Below, in pieces: positions 50,852 through 58,472 of a stretch of 64,000 nucleotides of DNA (positions are counted from its first letter, which is position 1; every line of letters begins with the position of its first letter). This DNA comes from Methylorubrum rhodesianum (GTDB lineage Bacteria > Pseudomonadota > Alphaproteobacteria > Rhizobiales > Beijerinckiaceae). Location of the stretch: contig NZ_JACHOS010000002.1 of assembly GCF_014199985.1 (NCBI RefSeq), positions 310,001-374,000 on the forward strand, given 5' to 3'. The translations under genes were made by a program, and so were the position numbers. The notes under the pieces were generated by a model, which saw only the letters and a list, made by a program, of their open reading frames with translations, searched no databases and was not told the origin of the DNA.

Positions 50852-52467
50852 GCCGGCCTCCGCTCGGCCCGGCGGCCCTGACGCTCGTAGCGGAACGGCG
50901 CGTGGTGCGATTCCGGCTCGCGGTAGAGTGGGTAGTGCGAACCGACGATCTTCGCCGCCAGCGCCACGTCGAAGAGCGGCTGGCCGCCGAAACGCGCGAC
51001 CGCCTCCGGTGTCAGGCGCACGGGGAGGAGCGTGTCGCTCGGCGTGCCGAAGCGAATCAGCGGGTGATCGCGCTCGATGAGTTTGCGCGTGTTGCGCTCG
51101 CCGATGCGGTAGTAGCTCATGGTCTCGACTTCGAGCCCCGGCACGATCGCCTTGACGACACCGATGCCGCCGCCGGGCGGCGAGCAATCGACGTAGAGCA
51201 CGTCGAAACCCTCTTTCTCCAAACGCTCGCGGGCGATCCTGCCGCGGGCGTGACCGTCGGGCGCGGGCGTAGTCGGCAGCTCTGAGAACGCCTTTCTGCT
51301 CTTCTCGGAATAGACCGTCCCGCTCAGCACCTCGCGTAATTCGGCCGAGGAGAGATCGATCCAGGCGAGCATGGCTTGGAGCGCGCGGCTCTCCTCGAGG
51401 TCGAGGCTCGGCAGGGCTTTCTGGATGAAGGACTCGACGTAGCCGGGCGGCGCCACCGTGTCGGCGAGTGCCAGCGGGCCGTGCCCGAAGGTTTTCCGGA
51501 CCCGCGCCGCCTGAAACTCCAGCAGCGCCTTCCGGAGTGCCCGCTCGCGATCCGGATCGCAGGCCTCGCCGCAGGCCGAGAGCGCGATCGGTGCGGGGGT
51601 GCGGGCCGGATCGACGTCGTATCCGACGACGTAGAGGTTGGTAAGACCGAACTGGTCGGTGGCGAATTTCGGCAGGGCACGGATGCCGAGCTGCTCCAGC
51701 CGATCGAGCATGCCGCGGGTCTCGGGGCCGATCCCGTCGAGGTCGAGCATCACGCCCTGATCGAGGGCGCGGAACAGCAATCCGTTGCCGTCGCGCTGAA
51801 GCAGTTCCAGCAGGCCGTGCCCGAGCGCGAATTCGACGTCGGGACCGGCACCGAGGCCGTTGGTGATGAGGTTGGTGAAGGGCTGGTAGCCCTGGCGCAG
51901 TTCGAAGTAGTCGGTCGCGGCGATGTCGAGCGGCATCCAAACGAATTCGCCGTTGCGCGCCCGGACCGCCTTGGTCCAGTCGAGCGGGGTGTCGCGGCCG
52001 ACGGGAGATCCGGCCGGCAGGCACAGCGTCAGCGGGTCGGCGACGGCAGAGGCGCCGTAGACGCGCACGAGATCGGTGTAGGAGACAGCCGCCTGATTGT
52101 CGCCCTTGCGGGGCAGCAGGGCGACCGACGGCATCAGGTTCTCGGCGATCTCGGCCACGGCACCGATCAGCGCCTCGTCGTCGGTCGCGCCGTACCCGAT
52201 GCCGGAGGGCATGGCGCCGACATAGAACGGATCGTCGAGGAAGAGCGCCACGAACCAGACCGGGATGCCGGTGCGGTCGAGCCCGGCCAAGTTGAAGCCG
52301 ACGACCCGACCCTCGGGCAGCACGTCGAGATAGGCGCGCACCGCCTCGGGCAGCCGCTCCGGCAAGCCGTCGATCCGGCGCGGCGCGCCGCGGCGATAGG
52401 GGCGCGGCGCCGCAAGGCTCGGATGGTGGGCGCGGTCGTCCCGGTCGAGGGCATCGGTCGCTGTCAT
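50848..52467 (-). CDS. YcaO-domain protein
   Basis: A 539-aa YcaO protein from the ATG at 52467. YcaO enzymes use ATP to phosphorylate amide backbones, giving azolines, thioamides or amidines in peptides. The ATP-site helices are recognisable but altered: AVAEIAENLMPS has Glu-X2-Glu-Asn where Arg is usual, LLELLQRDG replaces the usual ELVERD, and ALLEFQAARVR keeps Gln-X3-Arg. The C-terminal part has VVKAIVPGLEVETMSYYRIGERN, typical of the family. The tail is basic and lacks the Pro-rich PxPxP end of azoline-forming members. There is no fused E1-like or TfuA partner, and no precursor-peptide gene can be seen nearby. It is coupled to the TIM-barrel gene by a 4-nt overlap. Confidence 0.88.
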   Translation of the reverse strand: MTATDALDRDDRAHHPSLAAPRPYRRGAPRRIDGLPERLPEAVRAYLDVLPEGRVVGFNLAGLDRTGIPVWFVALFLDDPFYVGAMPSGIGYGATDDEALIGAVAEIAENLMPSVALLPRKGDNQAAVSYTDLVRVYGASAVADPLTLCLPAGSPVGRDTPLDWTKAVRARNGEFVWMPLDIAATDYFELRQGYQPFTNLITNGLGAGPDVEFALGHGLLELLQRDGNGLLFRALDQGVMLDLDGIGPETRGMLDRLEQLGIRALPKFATDQFGLTNLYVVGYDVDPARTPAPIALSACGEACDPDRERALRKALLEFQAARVRKTFGHGPLALADTVAPPGYVESFIQKALPSLDLEESRALQAMLAWIDLSSAELREVLSGTVYSEKSRKAFSELPTTPAPDGHARGRIARERLEKEGFDVLYVDCSPPGGGIGVVKAIVPGLEVETMSYYRIGERNTRKLIERDHPLIRFGTPSDTLLPVRLTPEAVARFGGQPLFDVALAAKIVGSHYPLYREPESHHAPFRYERQGRRAERRPA

Positions 52468-52516
52468 CTTTACCCTATTCGCGGCTCGCCGGACGTCTTC
52501 CAACCCGCGCCCTCGA

Positions 52517-52611
52517 CCCGAGATGCGAAGCGGAGCGGGGCTCCGACGGATCCTCCCGATCCCGCACGGTTTCCGGAGGATCCGTCGAGGCCACGCACAC
52601 GGCATCTCGGG
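52517..52611. repeat. dispersed intergenic palindromic element, copy A
   Basis: An imperfect long hairpin. The outer arms are CCCGAGATGC (52517-52526) and GCATCTCGGG (52602-52611). The inner arms are a perfect 13-nt pair, CGACGGATCCTCC (52544-52556) and GGAGGATCCGTCG (52575-52587). The layout and several blocks (GCGAAGCGGAGC, CGGCATCTC) match the element at 62.56-62.66 kb. It fills the only sizeable gap in the cyclitol/YcaO gene set. Confidence 0.75.
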
Positions 52612-52654
52612 ATAGGGGCCTTGATTGGATGAGCCGGTCTCCTCCCAGATGTCG

Positions 52655-53683
52655 TCAGGCCGCGTCGCGGCCAGCGGGTGTGCCCGCCGCCGCGTAGGCG
52701 CGGGCGATCAGGCGCATGGTATGAAGGTCGCGCTCGGCATCCCAGGCGCTGCGGCCTCCGGGGTCGCGCAGCGCGCGGCCGAAGGCGCGCACCTGTTCGA
52801 GGAAGGGTGAGGCCGATTTGTCGAAGGCGATCTCCTCGACCCGCCCGTCCCGCCCATCGGTGAAGGTGAGGCTGCCGCCCGCGGTCTGCCCCATCGTATC
52901 GACGGCGGTGAGCAGACCTCTCGTGCCGACCACTTCGAGCCGGCGACGGGGCAGCGCATCGGGGCAGTTGTAGGCGACGTTGAGTTGCGCGAGCGCGCCC
53001 GAGGCGGTGCGGCCGATCAGCAGGGCGCCGTCATCCACGGCATAGTCCTGGGCGCGAGCCTGGGTCATGGCGGCGATGTCGGTGATGGGCTCGCCCAGAA
53101 GAAAATCAACGAGGTCGAGGCCATGCGGCGCCAGGTCCATCAGCGCGCCGCCTCCGGCCTGGGCCGGGTCGATGCGCCAATTGTCCTGGCCCCGGAACGA
53201 GGTCCAGGCGCGGTCGAGCCAGCAGGCGTAGACGATGCGGATCGCCGTCACCGTACCGAGCCGACCGTCTTCGATGAGGCCGCGCAAGGCGCGGTGGCCG
53301 GGATGGTGGCGCTGGTCGAAGGCGGTTCCGTAGAATGCGCCGGAGGTGCGCACCGCCGCCGCCATCGCCTCCGCATCGGCGAGCGAGGCCGCCATCGGCT
53401 TCTCGCAGAGAACCGCCTTGCCTGCGGCACAGAGCGCCTCCACGGCGCCGCGATGCAGATGGTTCGGCGTCGCGACATAGACGGCCTCGACGTCCGGCTC
53501 GGCGATCAGGCCGGCGAGATCGGCATGCGCCCGCGCGCCCTCGGCTTCCGCCGCCGCGCGGGAGGCCTCGCCCGGATCGGCGACGGCAACGAGACGGTGA
53601 CCGGCGGCGCGGATGCCCGGCGCCATGTAGTCGCGGGCGACCCAGCCGTAGCCGACGATGCCCCAGCCGATGCTCGCCGCCAT
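52655..53683 (-). CDS. Gfo/Idh/MocA family NAD(P)-dependent oxidoreductase
   Basis: A 342-aa dehydrogenase. The Rossmann start is IGWGIVGYGWVARDYMAPGI. The Lys/His catalytic set shows in LCEKPMAASLADAEAM (EKP) and ALMDLAPHGLDLVDFLLG (Asp-X3-His), with VYVATPNHLHRG in between. The family includes inositol 2-dehydrogenase (IolG), sugar oxidases and aminosugar ketoreductases. With inositol-phosphate synthase in the same gene set, oxidation of a cyclitol is the leading guess. Its ATG at 53683 shares a base with the methyltransferase stop (TGATG). Downstream is a 188-nt gap with a palindromic repeat before the YcaO gene, so transcription may or may not continue. Confidence 0.9.
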   Translation of the reverse strand: MAASIGWGIVGYGWVARDYMAPGIRAAGHRLVAVADPGEASRAAAEAEGARAHADLAGLIAEPDVEAVYVATPNHLHRGAVEALCAAGKAVLCEKPMAASLADAEAMAAAVRTSGAFYGTAFDQRHHPGHRALRGLIEDGRLGTVTAIRIVYACWLDRAWTSFRGQDNWRIDPAQAGGGALMDLAPHGLDLVDFLLGEPITDIAAMTQARAQDYAVDDGALLIGRTASGALAQLNVAYNCPDALPRRRLEVVGTRGLLTAVDTMGQTAGGSLTFTDGRDGRVEEIAFDKSASPFLEQVRAFGRALRDPGGRSAWDAERDLHTMRLIARAYAAAGTPAGRDAA

Positions 53684-54864
53684 CACCAACGCTCCGGCAG
53701 ATCGACGTATTCGCGGCGGCGCACCCGATCCACCTCGGGCGCATCCGGTTTGCCGGCCCAGTCGATCGCCTCCGGGCCCTCCGAATGAAGGGGATAGGTG
53801 GCGAGCGGCGCGTACTCCGCCTCGTAGCGCTCCGATGGCCAGCGAATGGCGAATCCTCCGTCATCCGGCGCGTAGAGCGGGTTGAGATGCAGGGCCGCGT
53901 CGGCGGGAGGCAGCGTGATCCCGTCGACGAGGGCGCGCGGCGCCGGGCGCATGCCGGGGCCGGCTACGACGGAGAAGGCTTCGCAGGATTGCAGATGCCG
54001 CGGCTCGCGCGGCTGCGGCGCGCGGGCCTCGACCAGGGCGCGAGTCAGTTCGGCGTCGTCGTAGACGAGCCCGTCAGGGAACAACTCCTCGATCTCGGCG
54101 GAGGAGATCGCCTTGCCGGAGGAGAAGCCCGGCCGGCCGCTGTTGTGGATGTGGCTGAACGCGAGCCAGCCCTCCTCGCCGGCCGTCTGGCGCAGGCAGG
54201 TGAGGATGCCCGGCTTGTCGTCGAGGAAGTAGAAGGCGTCGTTGCAGATCACGAGGTCGACCGGTGCCTCGGGGATCGGCCAGTTCGGCGACGCGGCGTC
54301 GAAGCAGACGAGCTGCGCCTTGTCGCCGACCACCCAGTGGCGCGCGACCCATAGCTTGGCGAAGACCACGTCCGCGCCCGCGACCTTGACACCACGGCGC
54401 TTGAGCTCGCGCAGATAGTGGCCGATGCCGCAGGCGAGCTCGAACGCGCAGACGGGACTGTTCCAGTGGGCCTCCAGCAGGCTCAGGCCCGCCAGGAAGG
54501 TGGGATCGGACCAGCGGTTGACGAAGTAGTCGCCGACACGGTCCCAGCCGAGCCAATCGACGGCCTCACGCAGCGACGCGCTCTCCCGCTCACGCACGAG
54601 CCGGCGCAGGGCATCGGGATCGGCCGGCGGCCCGGTCCACCAATCGTCCTGATCGGCGAGCAGGAGCACGAGGGCATCCTCCGTCCGGTCATGATCGAGA
54701 TGATCGAGGGCGGCCGCGACGAGACTGTCGCGGCCGGTGCGGAGATAGGGAATGCCGTCGATGACCGGCCAACGTGCCCCGGTCTCGACATCGCGCAGGG
54801 CATGCGTGCCGTCGGCCTTGAGCCGGTGACCGGTCTCCGGCGAGAGGAGATCGAAGGGGATCAT
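53683..54864 (-). CDS. SAM-dependent class I methyltransferase with Trm112-like N-terminus
   Basis: A 393-aa protein. The first ~45 residues (FDLLSPETGHRLKADGTHALRDVETGARWPVIDGIPYL) follow the Trm112-like zinc ribbon found in front of many methyltransferases, but the zinc Cys are gone. The methyltransferase core lies near residues 135-260: motif I FELACGIGHYLRELKRRGVKV, then GADVVFAKL and VDLVICNDAFYFL. The C-terminal ~130 residues (HLNPLYAPDDGGFAIRWPSERY) are unassigned. Target atom and substrate are unknown. It overlaps the dehydrogenase start by one base and follows the HD gene by 31 nt. Confidence 0.85.
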   Translation of the reverse strand: MIPFDLLSPETGHRLKADGTHALRDVETGARWPVIDGIPYLRTGRDSLVAAALDHLDHDRTEDALVLLLADQDDWWTGPPADPDALRRLVRERESASLREAVDWLGWDRVGDYFVNRWSDPTFLAGLSLLEAHWNSPVCAFELACGIGHYLRELKRRGVKVAGADVVFAKLWVARHWVVGDKAQLVCFDAASPNWPIPEAPVDLVICNDAFYFLDDKPGILTCLRQTAGEEGWLAFSHIHNSGRPGFSSGKAISSAEIEELFPDGLVYDDAELTRALVEARAPQPREPRHLQSCEAFSVVAGPGMRPAPRALVDGITLPPADAALHLNPLYAPDDGGFAIRWPSERYEAEYAPLATYPLHSEGPEAIDWAGKPDAPEVDRVRRREYVDLPERW

Positions 54865-54895
54865 GATCCTGGTAACTGCCGGATAGCGCGTGACG

Positions 54896-55816
54896 TCACG
54901 GGATGCGCATATCGGTCAGAACGCGATCCTGGAAAGCCTTGACCGGTCCGGCATGGACCAGCTCCATCTCGCCGAGCACCGTATCCATGGTCAGCGAGGC
55001 TGCCCGCAGGTGCTGGGCGATCTGCAGGACGCGGTCGATGGAATCGGCGGCATGGAAGGCGCGGCCCTCCGCGGTCGCATCGTCCGGCAGGACCAGACGC
55101 GCGGCACGAACGGTTTCGCGCAAGGGCGGCTGCAATTCGTCCAGCGCCCATTCCGAGCAGCGCCCGACGATCGGCCACAGATGGTCGCCGAGCAGCATCT
55201 CGCCGGTAAAGCCCGCATCCGGCATCGCCGCATTGTGGAAGTGGTGCGCCATCGCCGCGAGGAACACCGTGGTCGGATCGGCCCGGTAGAACGGGCTGAG
55301 CAACACGCCGTAAACCGCCACGACGAGGCAGTGCTCGGCGTGGTTCTCCGGCGGCTCGAGCAGGATGCGCGGCTTGCCGGGACAGGTCACTCCGGCCCGC
55401 GGCTGCTGCGCGAGGGCGGCGACGAAACGGGGCACCGGTCCGTCCGGCAACGCGGCGGGCTCGCGCAGGCAGACCCGCATCCGGTCGCGCAATGCGGCGT
55501 CGACCGGCGCAGCGACCGCATCGAGCCCGGCCACCAGCACGTCGGCGGCCTGGTGTTCGTCGAGACCGGCCGAGGCCAGGAACGCGGCGTCGAGATCGCA
55601 GAGCCGCGCCGCTGCGAGCGCCTTGGCCGTGATGTCGAGCGCCACCGTCTCGGGAGCAGCGCCTCCGGTGAGCGCCGACCAGCCTTGCGCGAACAGGCGC
55701 TCGGCGATCGAACCCGCACGTCCGGCCGAGCGGACGCGCTTGAGATCGCCGAGTTCGACCAGCAGTTCCCGCATCGCGACGGGGGCTGCCGGCTCGGTTT
55801 CGGAGAGACCCGCCAC
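54896..55816 (-). CDS. HD-domain protein
   Basis: A 306-aa protein whose C-terminal half carries an HD-type metal site: His in ENHAEHCLVVAVYGVLL, the His-His pair in FLAAMAHHFHNAAMPDAGF, and Asp in RAFHAADSIDRVLQIAQHL. HD proteins are mostly phosphohydrolases, and a few are oxygenases (the MIOX/PhnZ type cleaves inositol or related compounds). Directly downstream of inositol-1-phosphate synthase (11-nt gap), it could be the phosphatase that frees inositol, or an oxygenase. The sequence alone does not decide. The N-terminal ~130 residues are helical and not recognised. Confidence 0.75.
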   Translation of the reverse strand: MAGLSETEPAAPVAMRELLVELGDLKRVRSAGRAGSIAERLFAQGWSALTGGAAPETVALDITAKALAAARLCDLDAAFLASAGLDEHQAADVLVAGLDAVAAPVDAALRDRMRVCLREPAALPDGPVPRFVAALAQQPRAGVTCPGKPRILLEPPENHAEHCLVVAVYGVLLSPFYRADPTTVFLAAMAHHFHNAAMPDAGFTGEMLLGDHLWPIVGRCSEWALDELQPPLRETVRAARLVLPDDATAEGRAFHAADSIDRVLQIAQHLRAASLTMDTVLGEMELVHAGPVKAFQDRVLTDMRIP

Positions 55817-55827
55817 GGACGCGGGCC

Positions 55828-57021
55828 TCAGTGCTGCACGCCCAGCCAGTCGAACAGCATGCGCTGCTGCTTGCCGAAATCATGCTCCGGCCCGTGGCCG
55901 TTCTTCACCATCGGCGCCTTGAAGAAGGTCGAGAGCTGCTCCTGCACGCCGCCATCACCGCGGGACTTGGCGAGGTCGAGCACGCGGGCGATTTCGATCA
56001 CGAGCGGCGCGGCCAGGATCGAGTCCTTGCAGAGGAAGTTGACCTTGATCTGCATGCGCTGGCCCATGAAGCCGGTGACGTCGATGTTGTCCCAGGCTTC
56101 CTTGTCGTCACCGCGCGGGCGGTAATAGTGGATGTGAACCAAGTGGTCTTCGACCGGATAGCCGAGGATCGAATCGAGCACAGTGCCCTTGGTGTTGAGC
56201 TTCGACTGAAGCGAGTTCGGGTCATTCAGGGCGAGGCCGTCGCGATTGCCGAGAATGTTGGTCGAGAACCAGCCGTCGACATGGAGCTGACGCGCCTTCA
56301 GGGCCGGGGCCAGCACCGTCTTCATCATGGTCTGGCCGGTCTTTCCATCCTTGCCGGCCACCGGCACGTTCAGTTCGCGGGCGAGTTCCATCAGCGCCGG
56401 CACGTCGGCGGCGACGGAGGGCGTGAAATTCGCGTAGGGCACGCCGCTCTTGATGGCGGCGTAAGCGTAGAGCATCGCGGGCGAGATCGACTCGTCGCTC
56501 GCGTCCAGACCCTTCTCGAAGGCTTCGGCCGAATTGAGAACCGGATCGGCGAGGTCGGGCCAGCGCTCCGTCGAGGCGAGGTTGATCACCACGACGTCGT
56601 CGAGGTTGCTCTCCTTGCGGAAGCGGTTGAGGTCGTTGGCGATGACCGAGACGGTCTCGCGATGGTCCTTGGCGACGATGCGGTTGGCGCCGTCGATATT
56701 CTTGCAGAACTTGGCCGAGCCGACTGCCGGCCACGGGGTGATGCCCTTGAGGGCCTGGGCACCGTTCTCGATGTCTTCCCGGCTGAGGACGCCGTGACCG
56801 GTGGCGGCGGAGGCGAGGTCGTCGCTGTTCAGGTCCCAGCCACCGAAGACGAGATCCTTGTAATCGGCCATTCCTGCGACGGGCACGCCCGCGAGCGGCA
56901 GACCATCCAGACGGTTCGAACCCGATTTGATGGTTTCGATGCCGGCGATAGCTGTCGTCGCGACCGCACCGCCCATGCCAACGAACGCCACTCCGACGCG
57001 TCGACCGGTCTGAATGCCCAT
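55828..57021 (-). CDS. ino1: inositol-3-phosphate synthase
   Basis: Converts glucose-6-phosphate to 1L-myo-inositol 1-phosphate in an NAD-dependent oxidation, aldol and reduction sequence. The product is 397 aa, the size of the archaeal/bacterial type. The NAD loop is VGVAFVGMGGAVATTAIAGIE. Other signatures are VVVINLASTERWPDLAD, GVPYANFTPSVAADVPALMELA, VAGKDGKTGQTMMKTVLAPALKAR, GWFSTNILGNRDGLAL and the late MQIKVNFLCKDSILAAPLVIE, which holds active-site Lys residues. The ATG at 57021 gives the standard N-terminus. It is the first gene of the minus-strand cluster. The enzyme is uncommon in alphaproteobacteria, which supports a dedicated pathway. Confidence 0.95.
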   Translation of the reverse strand: MGIQTGRRVGVAFVGMGGAVATTAIAGIETIKSGSNRLDGLPLAGVPVAGMADYKDLVFGGWDLNSDDLASAATGHGVLSREDIENGAQALKGITPWPAVGSAKFCKNIDGANRIVAKDHRETVSVIANDLNRFRKESNLDDVVVINLASTERWPDLADPVLNSAEAFEKGLDASDESISPAMLYAYAAIKSGVPYANFTPSVAADVPALMELARELNVPVAGKDGKTGQTMMKTVLAPALKARQLHVDGWFSTNILGNRDGLALNDPNSLQSKLNTKGTVLDSILGYPVEDHLVHIHYYRPRGDDKEAWDNIDVTGFMGQRMQIKVNFLCKDSILAAPLVIEIARVLDLAKSRGDGGVQEQLSTFFKAPMVKNGHGPEHDFGKQQRMLFDWLGVQH

Positions 57022-57337
57022 GGGAACTCGATCTTTCTGCTGTGGTGGCGCTGACGCCTTAGGATGAGCCCTAACTGGCCGCCGCGCGGCCCATGACAAC
57101 TGTGACCGACCTAGAGCGTTCCAGTGCAATCCCTGCCATCTTTGCCGCAGGCCAAGTTTCGCCCGGCAGGCGCCGATTGGTTAAAATATCGTAAACACAA
57201 TGGCTTAACGCTGGATTAACGGGATCACGTTTGGATCACGCGGTGGTCCCATTGTGGTCACACCCGGCGGCGAAACCTCCGCCGGTCAAAACGAAGCCCG
57301 GCACCCAAGAACGCCGAGGCATCAACAAGGAAGACCG
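57022..57337. other. divergent intergenic region between ino1 and the lytic transglycosylase gene
   Basis: About 316 nt that must contain the promoter of the cyclitol cluster (leftward) and of the transglycosylase gene (rightward). An AT-rich patch at 57178-57220 holds two CtrA-like sites. No small gene or clear hairpin is seen. Confidence 0.5.
57181..57220 (+). promoter_or_regulatory. tandem CtrA-like binding sites
   Basis: A perfect TTAA-N7-TTAAC lies at 57205-57220, the full consensus for the cell-cycle regulator CtrA. A second site, TTAA-N7-TAAAC, is at 57181-57196 with one mismatch. They are 24 nt apart and lie about 120-155 nt upstream of the transglycosylase start and 160-200 nt upstream of ino1. 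Confidence 0.55.
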
Positions 57338-58456
57338 ATGGGGGTTTACCCGGAGCCGGCGCGTCGCGCCGACGACGTGAGCCGATTCGTGCCTTGCGGG
57401 TCGGATACCAACAGCGAGGCGTCCCAGCGCCCGTCGCGCACTCGTGCGCTGCTGGTGCGCCGCTTGGCCGCCGTGACTGCCGGCGTCACCCTGTTGTTGA
57501 CCGCGCCACAGGCTGTGTCGGCCTATGAAAACGCGAAGGTCTCGATATCGATCCCGATGATGGTGCGGGCCGATCTCCGCCCGGCCGGTGCGGAAGCGGA
57601 GTGGGGCGGCACTGCACTGCTCGGCCAGGATGGCGGACTGACCGCCCCGATCGAGCGCCTGCAGGCGGCATTCACGACGCCGCGCTCCGACAATGACGAT
57701 GAGATCCTGCGCTTCGGCGAGATGAGCGTGCCGCGCACCCTTGTGGAAACGATCCTCAAGGCCTCCGAAGTCACCGGCGTCGATCCCGTCTACATGATGG
57801 CGCTCGCCGACAAGGAATCGAGCTTCGACACGAGTGTGAAGTCCTCCGCCTCCTCGGCGCAGGGTCTGTTCCAATTCGTCACCGGCACGTGGCTTGAGAT
57901 GATCCGCCAGTACGGCGCCAAGCACGGGCTCGCCGGCGAGGCGGCTGCCGTGAAGGGCCACGGTTCCGGCATCACCATCGCCGACGCGGCGACGCGCAAG
58001 CGGGTCCTCGATCTACGCAACGACCCCTACGTGTCCGGTCTGATGGCGGGCGAGCTGATCAAGCGCGACCGGAGCCGGATCGAGGCGCGGATCGGGCGCG
58101 AACTGAAGACGACCGAACTCTACCTCGCGCATTTTCTCGGCACCGCGAGTGCGGGCAAATTCCTCTCGCTCAGCGCCGAGGATCCGGACAAGGTGGCCAA
58201 GGCGGCTTTCGGCCGCGCCGCGCGGGCCAACCGCGCCATCTTCACCGCGAAGGACGGCGGAAAGCGCCGCAGCCTGACCGTGGCGGAAGTCCATGAGAAG
58301 CTCGACGGCATGATCGACCGCCGGCTGAGCCAGTATCAGGCCATCGCCGACCTCGCCCAGCAATTGGCCGACGAGCCGGCCGAGCCGATCCTCGATGCGC
58401 GCCTGCGGATCAACGAATCCGTGGCGCCGTCCCTCGCGCTTCACTCGGTGCAGTAG
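57338..58456 (+). CDS. exported lytic transglycosylase-like (SLT) protein
   Basis: A 372-aa periplasmic protein that would cut the glycan strands of peptidoglycan. The N-terminus is long and polar for about 40 residues, then RRLAAVTAGVTLLLTAPQAVSA forms a signal or anchor segment. The SLT core is at residues ~150-260: catalytic Glu in ALADKESSFDTSVKS, then SSAQGLFQFVTGTWLEMIRQYG and the Tyr-rich late motif TTELYLAHFLGTASAGKFL. The ATG at 57338 has AAGGAAG upstream; a GTG at 57254 would add 28 residues. CtrA-like sites upstream hint at cell-cycle control. It is convergent with dgcA, 16 nt away. Confidence 0.9.
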   Translation: MGVYPEPARRADDVSRFVPCGSDTNSEASQRPSRTRALLVRRLAAVTAGVTLLLTAPQAVSAYENAKVSISIPMMVRADLRPAGAEAEWGGTALLGQDGGLTAPIERLQAAFTTPRSDNDDEILRFGEMSVPRTLVETILKASEVTGVDPVYMMALADKESSFDTSVKSSASSAQGLFQFVTGTWLEMIRQYGAKHGLAGEAAAVKGHGSGITIADAATRKRVLDLRNDPYVSGLMAGELIKRDRSRIEARIGRELKTTELYLAHFLGTASAGKFLSLSAEDPDKVAKAAFGRAARANRAIFTAKDGGKRRSLTVAEVHEKLDGMIDRRLSQYQAIADLAQQLADEPAEPILDARLRINESVAPSLALHSVQ

Positions 58457-58472
58457 AGGCTGGAGGCAGGCC

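Noticed and set aside
50852-52024. N-terminal 390-codon extension of the TIM-barrel frame
   Set aside because: It overlaps the YcaO gene in another frame and is Arg/Pro noise; the TIM barrel starts cleanly at 50851 with an ATGA overlap.
47355-57021. Mycothiol or bacillithiol biosynthesis
   Set aside because: ino1, GT4 and PIG-L fit, but no MshC/BshC-type cysteine ligase or MshD-like acetyltransferase is present, and YcaO, the TIM barrel and Gfo/Idh are not part of those pathways.
47355-57021. Ebo-type cluster
   Set aside because: It has a xylose-isomerase-like barrel, but lacks the UbiA prenyltransferase, the dehydroquinate-synthase-like protein and the TatD-like protein expected for ebo genes.
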